Part shown: positions 6,894-16,552 of the stretch, in pieces | Layout: each line of letters starts with the position of its first letter | How positions within the stretch are numbered: the stretch's first letter is position 1 | Assembly (NCBI RefSeq): GCF_001434255.1 | Contig: NZ_AZEY01000109.1 | Span: forward strand, 1-64,000 | Direction of reading: 5' to 3' | Source: Lentilactobacillus diolivorans DSM 14421 | GTDB taxonomy: Bacteria; Bacillota; Bacilli; Lactobacillales; Lactobacillaceae | Length of the DNA: 64,000 nucleotides | Notes under the pieces: model-generated | What the model saw: only the letters and a program-made list of their open reading frames with translations | What the model was told of the DNA's origin: nothing | Database searches by the model: none | Program-made: the position numbers and the translations under genes

Positions 6894-8363
6894 ATGTTCA
6901 ATATTGGCTTATCAGTTTTAGGCTTGTCGCGGTTTCAATTTGCGATGACCACTGTGTTTCACTTCTTCTTTGTTCCGTTTTCAATTGGATTAGCATTTAT
7001 TGTAGCGATTATGGAAACGGTCTACGTTATTAAGAAGGATGATACCTACAAGAACATGGCAAAATTTTGGGGGAAGATTTTCCTATATAGTTTTGCAGTT
7101 GGTGTTGTTACTGGTATTATCCAAGAATTCCAATTTGGAATGAATTGGTCGGAATATTCTCGATTTATGGGGGACATTTTTGGTGCACCACTTGCAATTG
7201 AAGCGCTGGCCGCATTCTTCATGGAATCAACTTTTATCGGTCTTTGGATGTTTACATGGGATCGATTCAACAAGGTGATTCACTGTTTGTTTATCTGGTT
7301 AACTGCTTTTGGTTCAACATTGTCAGCAGTTTGGATTTTGGCTGCAAATAGTTTTATGCAAAACCCAGTTGGGTACGCAATTAACGCAAGTACCCATCGT
7401 GTTCAAATGACTAGCTTTTCAGCAGTTGTTAGTAACCGTCAATTGTGGAATGAATTTCCACACGTTATCTTTGGTGCTTTTCTAACGGCATCATTTGTTG
7501 TTGCAGGTGCTTCGGCATGGCGATTACTTAAGAAAGATCATGAACATTTCTACCGTAAGTCATTGAAAGTTGGCTTAATCATCGGTTTGTGCGCATGCTT
7601 AGGTTCTGTTTGGTCAGGTGATACCCAAACTCGTTACCTAATTAATAGTCAACCAATGAAATTCTCAGCAATGGAAGGATTGTACAAGAACTCAACCAAT
7701 AAAGGCGAGTGGGCTGCTGCTGCGGGGCTTGACACTAAGAATCATAAAACGACTTGGTCAATTGATATTCCTTATGTTCTGAATATTTTAAGTTATCATA
7801 AATTAAGTGGAACAATTAAGGGCCAAAATCAAGTTAACAAAGAGTTAAAAGCTAAATATGACAATACACGTCAAGGCCGAAATATTAAGAATTATTATGT
7901 ACCAACCAAGACGTTGTTCTGGAGCTTCCGTCTTATGGCAGTTTCGGCAGGGTTGTTCGGCTTGATTGCAATCATTGGTCTTTGGTTTAACCGCAAGAAG
8001 TCGCAAGCAATTATGAGACAGCGCTGGTTCTTATATGTTATGGGGATCTGTCTCTGGTTACCATTCATTGTGAATACCGCTGGTTGGTTCATCACAGAGT
8101 TTGGTCGTTATCCATGGGTTGTCTATGGGTTGTTAACGATCGCTGATGCGGTATCGCCAACATCAACAGTTGTCGGACTATTATTTACTAATATCGTTTA
8201 CTTCTTGATCTTTGCCGGATTAGGACTAGTGATGATTCTCTTGAGTCATCGAGTTCTCAAGGCTGGTCCAGATTCTGTAACGACTGATGGTTATTCAACC
8301 AAGCCTGACGAGACTTCTAAGAAAGTAGATCCATATGAAATGGGGGCGGCTCATAATGAGTAA
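6894..8363 (+). CDS. cydA: Cytochrome bd ubiquinol/menaquinol oxidase subunit I
   Basis: A 489-residue membrane protein carrying the haems of cytochrome bd, which reduces oxygen to water with quinol electrons. Characteristic features are the N-terminal LSRFQFAMTTVFHFFFVPFSIG (haem-ligand His), EFQFGMNWSEYSRFMGDIFGAPLAIEAL in the second to third helices, and GRYPWVVYG near 400, the GRxPW motif. The Q loop is of the shorter kind usual in Firmicutes. The start is ATG 6894 behind AAGGGGGG. The cydB start overlaps its end. Function in lactobacilli usually depends on outside haem; no haem biosynthesis gene is present here. Confidence 0.97.
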   Translation: MFNIGLSVLGLSRFQFAMTTVFHFFFVPFSIGLAFIVAIMETVYVIKKDDTYKNMAKFWGKIFLYSFAVGVVTGIIQEFQFGMNWSEYSRFMGDIFGAPLAIEALAAFFMESTFIGLWMFTWDRFNKVIHCLFIWLTAFGSTLSAVWILAANSFMQNPVGYAINASTHRVQMTSFSAVVSNRQLWNEFPHVIFGAFLTASFVVAGASAWRLLKKDHEHFYRKSLKVGLIIGLCACLGSVWSGDTQTRYLINSQPMKFSAMEGLYKNSTNKGEWAAAAGLDTKNHKTTWSIDIPYVLNILSYHKLSGTIKGQNQVNKELKAKYDNTRQGRNIKNYYVPTKTLFWSFRLMAVSAGLFGLIAIIGLWFNRKKSQAIMRQRWFLYVMGICLWLPFIVNTAGWFITEFGRYPWVVYGLLTIADAVSPTSTVVGLLFTNIVYFLIFAGLGLVMILLSHRVLKAGPDSVTTDGYSTKPDETSKKVDPYEMGAAHNE

Positions 8364-9369
8364 TCTGCAATTTCTCTGGTTTCTGTTGATTGGTGTGCTA
8401 TTCAGCGGGTTCTTCTTCCTTGAAGGATTTGACTTTGGCATTGGAATGGCAGTTCGCTTCTTCGCAAAGAATCGTGACGAACGAGATACCATTATTCAAA
8501 CGATTGGACCTCATTGGGATGGTAACGAGGTATGGCTGATTACCGCTGGTGGTGCCATGTTTGCTTCATTCCCAATGTGGTATGCTTCCTTATTCTCCGG
8601 ATATTATATCGTCTTATTCCTAATCCTGGTTGCCTTGATTTTCCGAGGTGTTTCCTTTGAATTTCGGGCAAATATGCAAACGGACCAATGGCGTAATTTC
8701 TGGGAATGGGCTGCAACAATTGGTAGTTTCTGTGCCGCATTCTTATTTGGGATGATGTTCACCAGTATGATTCAAGGTGTTCCAATGGATTCTCAAGGAA
8801 ATATTTTTGGTACTTTTACCACATACGTTAACTGGTTCTCATTAGTTGGTGGGGTTGCGGTTTCACTACTGTGCTTCATCCACGGACTCAATTTTATTCG
8901 ATTAAAGACCAGCGGCGAATTGCGTGACCGGGCTCAAAAATGGAGCAAGGTTCTTTACCCCGTTTTATTAGCAGGTGAGGTTGTCTTTGTTATTTTGCTC
9001 ATGATGTATACTGACTTCTTCAGTCGTAAACCAATCTCTACTTGGTCGATCTTAGTTGCTTTGGTTATCTTTACGTTAGCTGCATGGTGGGGTGCTCAGG
9101 CTCGGCATGATTGGGTATCGTTTATTTCAAGTGGCTTATCGCTGATTAGTGTTGTTGTGTTAATCTTTAACGGCCTATTTCCACGAGTCATGATTGCCAC
9201 AACCAATGCAAAATCAATTTTGATTAAGGATGCTTCAAGCTCACCCTATACGCTACACTTGATGACAATTTTGACATTTTCAATTTTGCCGATTGTGTTA
9301 ATTTACTTCGTTTGGAGTTACTGGGTATTTTATAAGCGTTTGAAATCACCAGCAGCTGCCAAAGAGTAA
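8356..9369 (+). CDS. cydB: Cytochrome bd oxidase subunit II
   Basis: A 337-residue partner of CydA with eight or nine hydrophobic segments. The N terminus (FLLIGVLFSGFFFLEGFDFGIGM) and WDGNEVWLITAGGAMFASFP are typical of the family. The start is ATG 8356, overlapping the cydA stop by 8 bases, with GGGGGCGG just upstream; the longer frame from 8335 would lie deeper in cydA. Translation is probably coupled to cydA. A terminator-like hairpin follows at 9411, which may reduce read-through into cydDC. Confidence 0.96.
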   Translation: MSNLQFLWFLLIGVLFSGFFFLEGFDFGIGMAVRFFAKNRDERDTIIQTIGPHWDGNEVWLITAGGAMFASFPMWYASLFSGYYIVLFLILVALIFRGVSFEFRANMQTDQWRNFWEWAATIGSFCAAFLFGMMFTSMIQGVPMDSQGNIFGTFTTYVNWFSLVGGVAVSLLCFIHGLNFIRLKTSGELRDRAQKWSKVLYPVLLAGEVVFVILLMMYTDFFSRKPISTWSILVALVIFTLAAWWGAQARHDWVSFISSGLSLISVVVLIFNGLFPRVMIATTNAKSILIKDASSSPYTLHLMTILTFSILPIVLIYFVWSYWVFYKRLKSPAAAKE

Positions 9370-9410
9370 GTTGATATTAGGTCTTATTAGAAGAATAAAT
9401 GGATTTTATA

Positions 9411-9456
9411 AAGAAACGAAATTAGGAACAAACTATTCCGGTTTCGTTTCTTTTTT
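9411..9456 (+). terminator. Terminator or attenuator between cydB and cydD
   Basis: AAGAAACGAAA...TTTCGTTTCTT with an inner GGAA/TTCC pair and a following T run. It lies 42 bases after cydB. Since cydDC on the same strand lack a clear own promoter, it may act as a partial terminator that lowers their expression. Confidence 0.75.
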
Positions 9457-9635
9457 ATATTGGTTATGAAAAATGTCATGCCAACAACACTGGGTGATTA
9501 TAGTCAGTTGTCGTCTTTTTTTACAATGATCGGCATGTGATTTCGTTCTTTTTTGAAGATGGCCTATTTCATTGTGTGCAATTTTTCTCTATACTAAACA
9601 TTGTAAGTATTTTTGAATATTGGGGAGTGAAGATT

Positions 9636-11366
9636 TTGATTGACAAAAGATTGTTCGCTTTACCGGGGATGCGACGATACGTCATCATTTTGGGGGTACT
9701 TGTCTTTTTTCAGGCAGTTGCGATTATCGTTCAGGCTCGTTATTTATCAATTGCGATTGTTGGTTTATGGAATTTACAATCATTTAAGGCGATTGTTGGT
9801 CCAACTATCATTTTTATGATTGCTTTTCTATGCCGCCATTTGCTCACGGTTTGGCAAAATCGGGTTTTCTTTCCGTACGTTGAAAAAACAAGTGGTCAAA
9901 TTCGCGAAAAATTGATGGCAAAAATATTCCGACTTGGACCGGCAGAGATTGAAAAACGCGGAACCGGTAACATCGTGACCATGGCACTTGAAGGTATTGA
10001 TAAAGTCCAAACTTATTTAATGTTGGTTATTATCAAGGTGTTGGATATGTCGATTACACCATGGCTGGTGTTGCTTTACATTTTGTTCCTTCGGTGGGAA
10101 CAGGCTATCTTTTTATTTATTATTTTTCCCGTCATTATTTTATTCATGATCATTCTGGGGTATGCGGCGCAGGCTAAGGCGGATCGCCAATATGAAGGCT
10201 ATCAGCGATTGTCCAACCACTTCGTCGATACATTACGGGGGCTCTCAACCCTCAAGCAATTAGGACTTTCTAAGCGTTACGCAGACAATGTTTACGAAGT
10301 TAGCGAGTCTTACCGAAAAGAAACAATGTCAACACTGAAGATTGCGTTGACATCCACCTTTGCACTCGATTTCTTCACAACGTTGTCTATTGCTGTCGTT
10401 GCCGTTTTCCTTGGGTTTGATTTGTTGGACGGCAAAGTAACTTTATTGCCAGCGCTCACAATCTTGGTGTTAGCACCAGAATATTTCATGCCAATTCGGA
10501 ATTTTGCCAACGACTATCATGCCACGTTAAACGGGAAAAATGCATTAACGGCAGTTTTGGATGTTTTAAATGAGCCGGAAATGAAGCAACGTGATGAATT
10601 GCCATCATTTAAGTGGGATAACCAATCTCAGTTGGTGCTTAGTCACGTTTCGTTGACCTACCCTGAGAGCAAGCAACCGGCTTTAAAAAATATTTCCATT
10701 AACATTCAGGGGATGAAAAAGATTGGGATCATTGGTGCATCTGGATCTGGTAAATCAACTTTGGTTAATCTGATTGGTGGTTTTTTGTCACCTGATCAAC
10801 CCGATCAAGTTGCGATTAATGGTCAAAAACTGCCCCATTTGAATCAGGAAGCTTGGCAGCAAAACTTTTTGTATATTCCACAAAATCCATATTTATTTCA
10901 TGCAACATTGGCGCAAAACATTGCCTTTTACGTGGATCATGCAACATCTGAATCGATTCGAAATGCGGCTGAGCGGGCAGGCCTTACTAAGTGGATCAAG
11001 TCGTTGCCGGCCGGATTGGAAACCATGATTGGTGAAGGAGCTCGAAGTGTTAGTGGGGGTCAAGCCCAACGAATTGCACTGGCGCGGGCATTTTTAGATA
11101 CCGATCGAAAAATTCTCTTGTTTGACGAACCAACTGCCCATTTGGATATTGAGACTGAGGCAGCGTTAAAAAAAGATATTTTACCCGTATTTGACAATCA
11201 TTTGGTTTTCTTTGCGACTCATCGGCTTCATTGGATTGGTGAAATGGACTATGTATTGGTTATGGATCACGGTCGGTTGGTTGAACAGGGGACGCCTCAA
11301 GAACTGGCAAATCAAAATGGCGATTATGTTAAATTACGTTCAGAAATGGAGGCGTCAGACTTATGA
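9636..11366 (+). CDS. cydD: ABC exporter half CydD (cytochrome bd assembly)
   Basis: A 576-residue fusion of six-helix membrane domain (about 1-320) and ATPase domain (about 335-570). The ATPase has Walker A GASGSGKST, signature SVSGGQAQRIALARA and Walker B ILLFDEPTAHLD. CydDC exports thiols such as cysteine and glutathione and is needed for cytochrome bd assembly in studied bacteria. I chose TTG 9636, 8 bases after GGGGAG (9622-9627), over the upstream ATG at 9537, which has no ribosome site. It overlaps cydC by ATGA, so the two halves are translated together. Confidence 0.9.
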   Translation: MIDKRLFALPGMRRYVIILGVLVFFQAVAIIVQARYLSIAIVGLWNLQSFKAIVGPTIIFMIAFLCRHLLTVWQNRVFFPYVEKTSGQIREKLMAKIFRLGPAEIEKRGTGNIVTMALEGIDKVQTYLMLVIIKVLDMSITPWLVLLYILFLRWEQAIFLFIIFPVIILFMIILGYAAQAKADRQYEGYQRLSNHFVDTLRGLSTLKQLGLSKRYADNVYEVSESYRKETMSTLKIALTSTFALDFFTTLSIAVVAVFLGFDLLDGKVTLLPALTILVLAPEYFMPIRNFANDYHATLNGKNALTAVLDVLNEPEMKQRDELPSFKWDNQSQLVLSHVSLTYPESKQPALKNISINIQGMKKIGIIGASGSGKSTLVNLIGGFLSPDQPDQVAINGQKLPHLNQEAWQQNFLYIPQNPYLFHATLAQNIAFYVDHATSESIRNAAERAGLTKWIKSLPAGLETMIGEGARSVSGGQAQRIALARAFLDTDRKILLFDEPTAHLDIETEAALKKDILPVFDNHLVFFATHRLHWIGEMDYVLVMDHGRLVEQGTPQELANQNGDYVKLRSEMEASDL

Positions 11367-13105
11367 AAGGATTGCGACAAACATTCGCACATGATACTTG
11401 GGTAATGCCGTATTTACGAAAATATAAGGGATTGCTCATCTTAGTCTTATTTCTTGGATTTATGACGTTCTTTTCCGGTGGCGCACTCATGTTTAATTCT
11501 GGCTATTTAATCAGTGAAGCTGCCCGGCGACCTTCAAGTATTATTTATATCTATGTTCCAGTTGTGCTGGCGCGGGCATTTGGGATTGCCCGGCCGTCGT
11601 TTAGATATGTTGAACGGCTTACCAGTCATAATTGGGTTTTAAAAATTGTTTCTGATTTTCGAAAGAAATTATATCAGTCTGTTGAGAAAAAAGCTTCAGC
11701 CATTCAGAGATCGCATCAGACAGGTGATATTCTGAGCATTTTGGTCGATGATATCGAACATATTGAGAATCTGTATTTACGGACGGTCTTTCCGATGGTG
11801 ATTGGTTGGCTCCTTTATGTGTTCATTGTGATCGCCATTGGTGCAATGAATTGGGTTGTTGGTATCTTATTACTGCTGTTGCTTGGTGTGATTATTATTT
11901 TAATGCCTTTAATTTCGGTTACGACTAATGGGGTTCGTGAATATCGTCAGCATCAAATCCAACATACTTTCTACACGAATTTAACTGATGAAGTACTAGG
12001 ATTGGGTGATTGGTTGATATCCGGCCGATATGACGATTTTATGGCTTTACAGAAGAAGCCAATTGAACAAATTGCCAAGTTACGTCGACATGATCATTAC
12101 TATCAATGGTGGCGTTCTTTCTTTGTTCAAGTAATGGTGTTGTTAAGTGTCCTGGTGTTGTTGGTATGGTCAGCATATTCGTTTACAGCAACCAAATCTT
12201 TGGCTAACTGGGTGGCTGCGTTTGCTTTGGCGATCTTTCCGGCTGTTTCACCTTTCTTAAATATTAGTCAGGGTGCCAGTGAGTGGCCGGTTTATCGTCG
12301 TTCAATCGAGCGGGTTAATCAGTTGGATGCTGGCGGGGATGGCCATCCTGTTAAACAAACAAGTTTGTCAGAACCATTTAAAGACCTTTCCATCAAACAA
12401 CTAAGTTTTCAGTACCCTGATGGTGATCGTAAAGTGGTCGATCATATTTCCATGACGATCCATCCAGGAGAAAAGGTGGCATTATTAGGACCTAGTGGAA
12501 CTGGTAAAAGTACGTTATTAAAGTTGATGGTTGGTGACTTAACTCCAGATGATGGGAGTGTTGAGATCAATGGTCAAAACATTCTTAGCTTACAGGATGT
12601 TCGATCATCATTGTTTGGAATTTTAGATCAACAACCTTACTTATTTGATACAACCGTTATGAATAATGTTCGATTGGGAAATACCAATGCTTCTGATGAT
12701 GCAGTCAAAGACGCAATTGCAGCCGTTGGTTTAAAAGATCTAATTGAGTCGTTACCGGCTCAGTACAACACTGAGGTGCAAGAGGCTGGTCAACGGTTTT
12801 CAGGCGGTGAAAGGCAGCGTTTGTCATTAGCAAGAATCCTTTTGCAGGATGCGCCAATTATTATTTTGGATGAACCGACAGTCAGTTTGGATCCAATAAC
12901 GGAGAAAAAGTTATTGGATAAGGTTTTTGAATTATTACATGATAAAACGATTATTTGGGTAACCCATCATTTAGCAGGAATTGCCCATGTGGACCAGGTC
13001 CGCTTCTTGGAACACGGTAATTTTGATATGCAGGGAACGCCGCAGGAATTGTACAAACAAGAAGCAAGATTTAGACAGTTGTATGATTTGGATCGGGGAA
13101 AGTAA
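11363..13105 (+). CDS. cydC: ABC exporter half CydC (cytochrome bd assembly)
   Basis: A 580-residue partner of CydD with the same layout: membrane domain to about 320 (GGALMFNSGYLISEAARRP and RPSFRYVERLTSHN are typical of CydC) and ATPase with Walker A GPSGTGKST, signature RFSGGERQRLSLARI and Walker B IIILDEPTVSLD. Its ATG at 11363 overlaps the cydD stop. It closes the cydABDC block; transcription then runs into a long hairpin repeat 6 bases past the stop. Confidence 0.92.
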   Translation: MKGLRQTFAHDTWVMPYLRKYKGLLILVLFLGFMTFFSGGALMFNSGYLISEAARRPSSIIYIYVPVVLARAFGIARPSFRYVERLTSHNWVLKIVSDFRKKLYQSVEKKASAIQRSHQTGDILSILVDDIEHIENLYLRTVFPMVIGWLLYVFIVIAIGAMNWVVGILLLLLLGVIIILMPLISVTTNGVREYRQHQIQHTFYTNLTDEVLGLGDWLISGRYDDFMALQKKPIEQIAKLRRHDHYYQWWRSFFVQVMVLLSVLVLLVWSAYSFTATKSLANWVAAFALAIFPAVSPFLNISQGASEWPVYRRSIERVNQLDAGGDGHPVKQTSLSEPFKDLSIKQLSFQYPDGDRKVVDHISMTIHPGEKVALLGPSGTGKSTLLKLMVGDLTPDDGSVEINGQNILSLQDVRSSLFGILDQQPYLFDTTVMNNVRLGNTNASDDAVKDAIAAVGLKDLIESLPAQYNTEVQEAGQRFSGGERQRLSLARILLQDAPIIILDEPTVSLDPITEKKLLDKVFELLHDKTIIWVTHHLAGIAHVDQVRFLEHGNFDMQGTPQELYKQEARFRQLYDLDRGK

Positions 13106-13110
13106 CCAGA

Positions 13111-13222
13111 GTGCAAAGCTAAGCGCTTAGCTCCCAGAATATAAGGCAAAAAGACGGATATCCCCGAATCTGGGATATCCGTCTTTTTGCTTTATATGGC
13201 CGGGAGTTGCTTAGGTTTGCAC
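13111..13222. repeat. Hairpin repeat, copy A
   Basis: An imperfect 112-bp palindrome running from GTGCAAAGC to its complement TTTGCAC. The outer shoulders contain CTCCCAGAATATAAG and TTATATGGCCGGGAG. The core is an almost perfect stem, AAAAAGACGGATATCCC with GGGATATCCGTCTTTTT, which on its own is a bidirectional terminator. It is nearly identical to copy B at 18858. Confidence 0.85.
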
Positions 13223-13380
13223 GTTTCGGCCAAGCAGCATCGGTGATTATGGTTAAGTAATCAAGAGATGCGTCATATATGGCCGGGAGCTGCTTGGCTT
13301 TGCACGTTTAGGCTCGGTTGACTTGAGCGCCGGATTCTGATTAAGGGGTTATATTCCGGGAGCTTAGGTTTGCACGTTTA
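13194..13380. repeat. Tandem copies of the right arm (82-bp period)
   Basis: TATATGGCCGGGAG(C/T)TGCTT... followed by TTTGCACGTTT occurs at 13194 as part of copy A, again at 13276 after 82 bases, and in degraded form at 13349-13380. The first unit also includes CGGTGATTATGGTTAAGTAATCA, itself an inverted repeat. The layout resembles that near copy B. Confidence 0.7.
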
Positions 13381-13667
13381 GAGATGAATCACAGTTAAGA
13401 AATTGAAGGGTTGTGCTGCATGTTTAAGCCAGATATCATCGATGTTAACGGGGTAAGAAACTGATGAGATCGGTGATTCCAACTTAAAAGGCAGGAAAAT
13501 GAAGGCCAAGTCCAGTCAGAATGAGACACAGGGCGGTTAACTTCCAGAGTACAATTGGATTATCCCAATATTCCGGGTGGTATCGGGTGGTATAGTGGGA
13601 TAATTCGGTTGTAGGTCAGGGAGTTGCCTTTTGTCTCACGTTTTTGCTTGGTAATAGCCGTGACTAC

Positions 13668-13713
13668 AAAAATGGAGCTGGACAAAATTACTTTTGTCCA
13701 GCTCCATTTTTAG
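13668..13713. terminator. Perfect 20-bp-arm bidirectional terminator
   Basis: The arms are 13668-13687 and 13692-13711 around a TTAC loop. They begin with AAAAATGGAGCTGGAC and end with its complement and a T run. Related GGACTGGACAAAATTAC hairpins occur near 19268 and, degraded, near 41153. Confidence 0.85.
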
Positions 13714-13905
13714 AACCGATCTTAATTGATAGATTCTGTGATCAAAAAACGGGAACGGCGAAACATACGCTTGCACCGGCCTCGTTACCGGTTAATTCTG
13801 TCCTCCCAAGGCACTTTTATGATACACCTAATTTAAATTTGAATTAACCTTTTTAAAAGTCTTTTCCAAATGATCGTCTGTAATTAAAATAAGTCGCACA
13901 GGTGA

Positions 13906-14883
13906 TTACTGATTTCTCGTCAGCAATAAACGGGTTAATTTTGTTAAATCCTGTTTTGCGGGTTGGTCTGGCAATTGCGTAATGAGGTCTAGTGCTTCAT
14001 TAGTTAGTCTATCGGCAATTTGATGTGCGCGTTTTAGGCCGCCAGACTCAACTACAATTCGTTGAATTTCAGAAATATCCTGATCAGATAAATGTTGTTT
14101 TTTATCTAGAAATGGTTTGAGCTGATTATGGGCGGTTTGTTGTGCCAAGATTAATGGTAATGTATAGACACCAGATTTGAGATCCTCCAAAACTGGTTTT
14201 TTTGTATTTTTAGTCGATCCACTGTAATCCAGAATATCATCGAGAATCTGGTAAGCTCGACCGATCGTAAGTCCAATCCGGCCGCCCAGTGCGACAATTT
14301 CCGCTGGCGCACTGGTTAGGATGGCACTTTGCTCAAAGCAGAGGCGAAAAAGTTCAGCGGTTTTACCCGTAATTTCATGAAAGTAATCGTCTTGAGTCAT
14401 TTCTTGATGGTAATTAAAAGTCATTTGATCTAACTCACCATTTAAAATAAATTGCATTGCATTAACGTGACGATGCATTTCCTGTGGATCTGATGTCGAT
14501 TTAAGGACTTGGGCAAAGTAACATGTAAACAGATAGTCGCCAGCGTAAATTGCGTTTTTCTGCCCATATTGCGTGTGAATCGTTGTAACGCCCCGACGAA
14601 GGGCTGATTCATCAATGACATCATCGTGGATTAGGGTTGCAACATGCAGTAATTCAACTGCCGCAGCTCCAGCTCGCAATTTAGCAGCATTGGTTTTCTC
14701 TCCGAATTCTGAAAATATGTAAAAGAAACCTGGCCGTAAGAATTTCCCCCCGGATTTAAGTAGTTCGGTAATTTTATGGTGGATTGGTCGATTAGACAGA
14801 TTTACGGCTTGGAGCAAGTATGGCTCAAGCCGAATTAATTTAAATTGTATGCGTGGAAATTGACGCCAAAGTTGATGAACCAT
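13906..14883 (-). CDS. Long-chain polyprenyl diphosphate synthase
   Basis: A 325-residue trans-prenyltransferase that joins isopentenyl units into a long chain, likely for the menaquinone tail or a related lipid carrier. Both aspartate-rich motifs are present: LIHDDVIDES near 80 and YQILDDILDYSG near 210, with GGKFLRPG near 45. I chose ATG 14883 (MVHQLWRQ), which has GAGG six bases upstream; the TTG at 14895 has a weaker site. It resembles HepT/HepS component II or octaprenyl synthase. Its place beside the respiratory genes suggests a quinone role, but the chain length cannot be read from sequence by eye. Confidence 0.85.
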   Translation of the reverse strand: MVHQLWRQFPRIQFKLIRLEPYLLQAVNLSNRPIHHKITELLKSGGKFLRPGFFYIFSEFGEKTNAAKLRAGAAAVELLHVATLIHDDVIDESALRRGVTTIHTQYGQKNAIYAGDYLFTCYFAQVLKSTSDPQEMHRHVNAMQFILNGELDQMTFNYHQEMTQDDYFHEITGKTAELFRLCFEQSAILTSAPAEIVALGGRIGLTIGRAYQILDDILDYSGSTKNTKKPVLEDLKSGVYTLPLILAQQTAHNQLKPFLDKKQHLSDQDISEIQRIVVESGGLKRAHQIADRLTNEALDLITQLPDQPAKQDLTKLTRLLLTRNQ

Positions 14884-15022
14884 GAGATACCTCAATCTTT
14901 AAGAAAATTTTAACTACATCATCTAAGATACAAATTCCCGAGACAGATGTCAATTGAACGAGATGGATTTATCAGCTAAGACTGGTAAAATAAGTGGGTA
15001 AATAGAAATTTGGGTGGTGAGA

Positions 15023-16552
15023 ATGTTGGTTGGCTTTGTCGATACGTTACTTAATCGAAAGGAATCGTTGCTTCAAGCGCTTGGGCAGCACTTGGAGATC
15101 TCGTTTTGGGCATTGCTGATTTCTGTGCTGATTGCGGTTCCACTGGCAATTTGGGTCCGGAAATATAAGAAAATTGCTGCTTTTTTCCTACAGATAACCG
15201 GAATTTTACAAACGATTCCTTCTTTAGCACTTTTGGGGTTGCTGATTCCTTTTGTTGGGATCGGTAAAGTTCCGGCAGTGATTGCCTTGGTTGTTTACGC
15301 ATTACTACCAATATTTCAAAATACATATGTTGGCCTAACAGAAATTGATCCATCTGTGGAAGAAGCTGCTGATGCGATGGGGATGTCGCTTCCCAGAAAA
15401 TTATTTCGGGTTGAATTACCAATCGCTATGCCGGTAATTATTTCTGGAATTCGAACCTCAATGGTCATGATTATTGGTACGGCAACATTAGCCGCACTGA
15501 TTGGGGCCGGTGGCTTGGGAAGCTTTATTTTGCTTGGAATTGATCGAAATAATACTGATTTGATTCTCATTGGGGCAATTTCAGCTGCTTTGTTGGCAAT
15601 TATAACGTCGTTTCTGATTGATTTCCTGCAAAAGATGGCCGGTAAGCATGCTCTTATTTTGTTGAGCTGCCTGGCAATTCTGGTTGGTGGTACCAGTGGC
15701 TACCACGCAATTACTCAGTTGAATGAGAAGGTTGTGATCGCTGGTAAATTGGGTGCGGAACCGGAAATTTTGATTAACATGTATCGAGATTTGATTCATG
15801 TACAGGATCCGAGAATGAGCGTTGAGCTTCAGCCCAATTTTGGTAAAACCAGCTTTTTGTTTAATGCGCTTAAAAGCAATCAAATTAACATTTATCCGGA
15901 ATTTACCGGGACTGTTTTAGAAACTTTAACGCACTCAAAAACAACGCCCAGCAACCCTTGGCAGATTTATCAGCTGGCTAAGCAGCAGTTAGCGACTGAC
16001 AATCAAATGACCTATTTGAAACCAATGAAATATAATAACACGTATGGAATTGCCGTTCGGACTCAGTTTGCAAAACGATATCATTTGAAGACAATTGGTG
16101 ATCTGCAATCGATTCAAGGGAAGTTAAAAGCCGGGATGAGTTTGGAATTTATGGACCGACCGGATGGCTTGAAAGCCATTAAACGACAATATCATGTGAA
16201 CTTTCCGGTCAAGGGAATGGAACCTGAGCTTCGCTATCGAGCCATTCATGAGGGAAAAGTCAATGTGATTGACTGCTATTCGACGGATAGTGAGCTGCGT
16301 CAATATCATTTAACGGTATTGAAGGATGATAAACGTGTATTTCCAACTTATCAGGGCGCGCCTTTAATGAAAACGAGCTTTGCCAAGCGCCATCCTGGGG
16401 TCGTTCATGCTTTGAACCGCTTAGCTGATCACATTACAGAGAAGCAGATTCAGCAAATGAACTATGAAGTAAATATCAAGAAGAAGTCACCAGCTTCGGT
16501 TGCACATCATTATCTCAATCAACATCACATGTTAAAGGGGGCTCCAAAATGA
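15023..16552 (+). CDS. Osmoprotectant ABC transporter permease-binding protein fusion
   Basis: About 509 residues. The N-terminal 210 form a BPD-type permease with several helices (WALLISVLIAVPLAIWV, and the EEAADAMGMSLPRKLFRVELP coupling loop). A further helix leads into an extracellular OpuAC-type binding domain (about 235-505) with IYPEFTGTVLETL, a motif typical of the choline, carnitine and betaine binding proteins OpuBC/OpuCC. The single-chain fusion anchors the receptor to the channel. The start is uncertain: ATG 15023 has GGTGGTGAG close upstream, and GTG 15014 or 15017 are alternatives. The ATPase gene overlaps its stop by ATGA. Confidence 0.85.
   Translation: MLVGFVDTLLNRKESLLQALGQHLEISFWALLISVLIAVPLAIWVRKYKKIAAFFLQITGILQTIPSLALLGLLIPFVGIGKVPAVIALVVYALLPIFQNTYVGLTEIDPSVEEAADAMGMSLPRKLFRVELPIAMPVIISGIRTSMVMIIGTATLAALIGAGGLGSFILLGIDRNNTDLILIGAISAALLAIITSFLIDFLQKMAGKHALILLSCLAILVGGTSGYHAITQLNEKVVIAGKLGAEPEILINMYRDLIHVQDPRMSVELQPNFGKTSFLFNALKSNQINIYPEFTGTVLETLTHSKTTPSNPWQIYQLAKQQLATDNQMTYLKPMKYNNTYGIAVRTQFAKRYHLKTIGDLQSIQGKLKAGMSLEFMDRPDGLKAIKRQYHVNFPVKGMEPELRYRAIHEGKVNVIDCYSTDSELRQYHLTVLKDDKRVFPTYQGAPLMKTSFAKRHPGVVHALNRLADHITEKQIQQMNYEVNIKKKSPASVAHHYLNQHHMLKGAPK

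Larger units (their letters stand above)
13106..13905. other. 0.8-kb repeat-rich non-coding gap
   Basis: This gap between convergent cydC and the prenyl synthase gene holds a 112-bp hairpin repeat (13111-13222), partial tandem copies of its right arm (to 13380), and a 20-bp-arm terminator hairpin (13668-13711). The stretch 13385-13660 holds no gene I can support. It has a local duplication, GGTATCGGGTGGTAT-like, near 13577-13593. The 67-codon frame at 13644 is not credible because it runs through the terminator hairpin. Confidence 0.7.

Noticed and set aside
6851-7033. 60-codon frame overlapping the cydA start
   Set aside because: It is a shifted-frame shadow of the cydA N terminus with no family resemblance.
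13644-13847. 67-codon frame in the 13.1-13.9-kb gap
   Set aside because: It runs through a perfect 20-bp-arm terminator and has no ribosome site.
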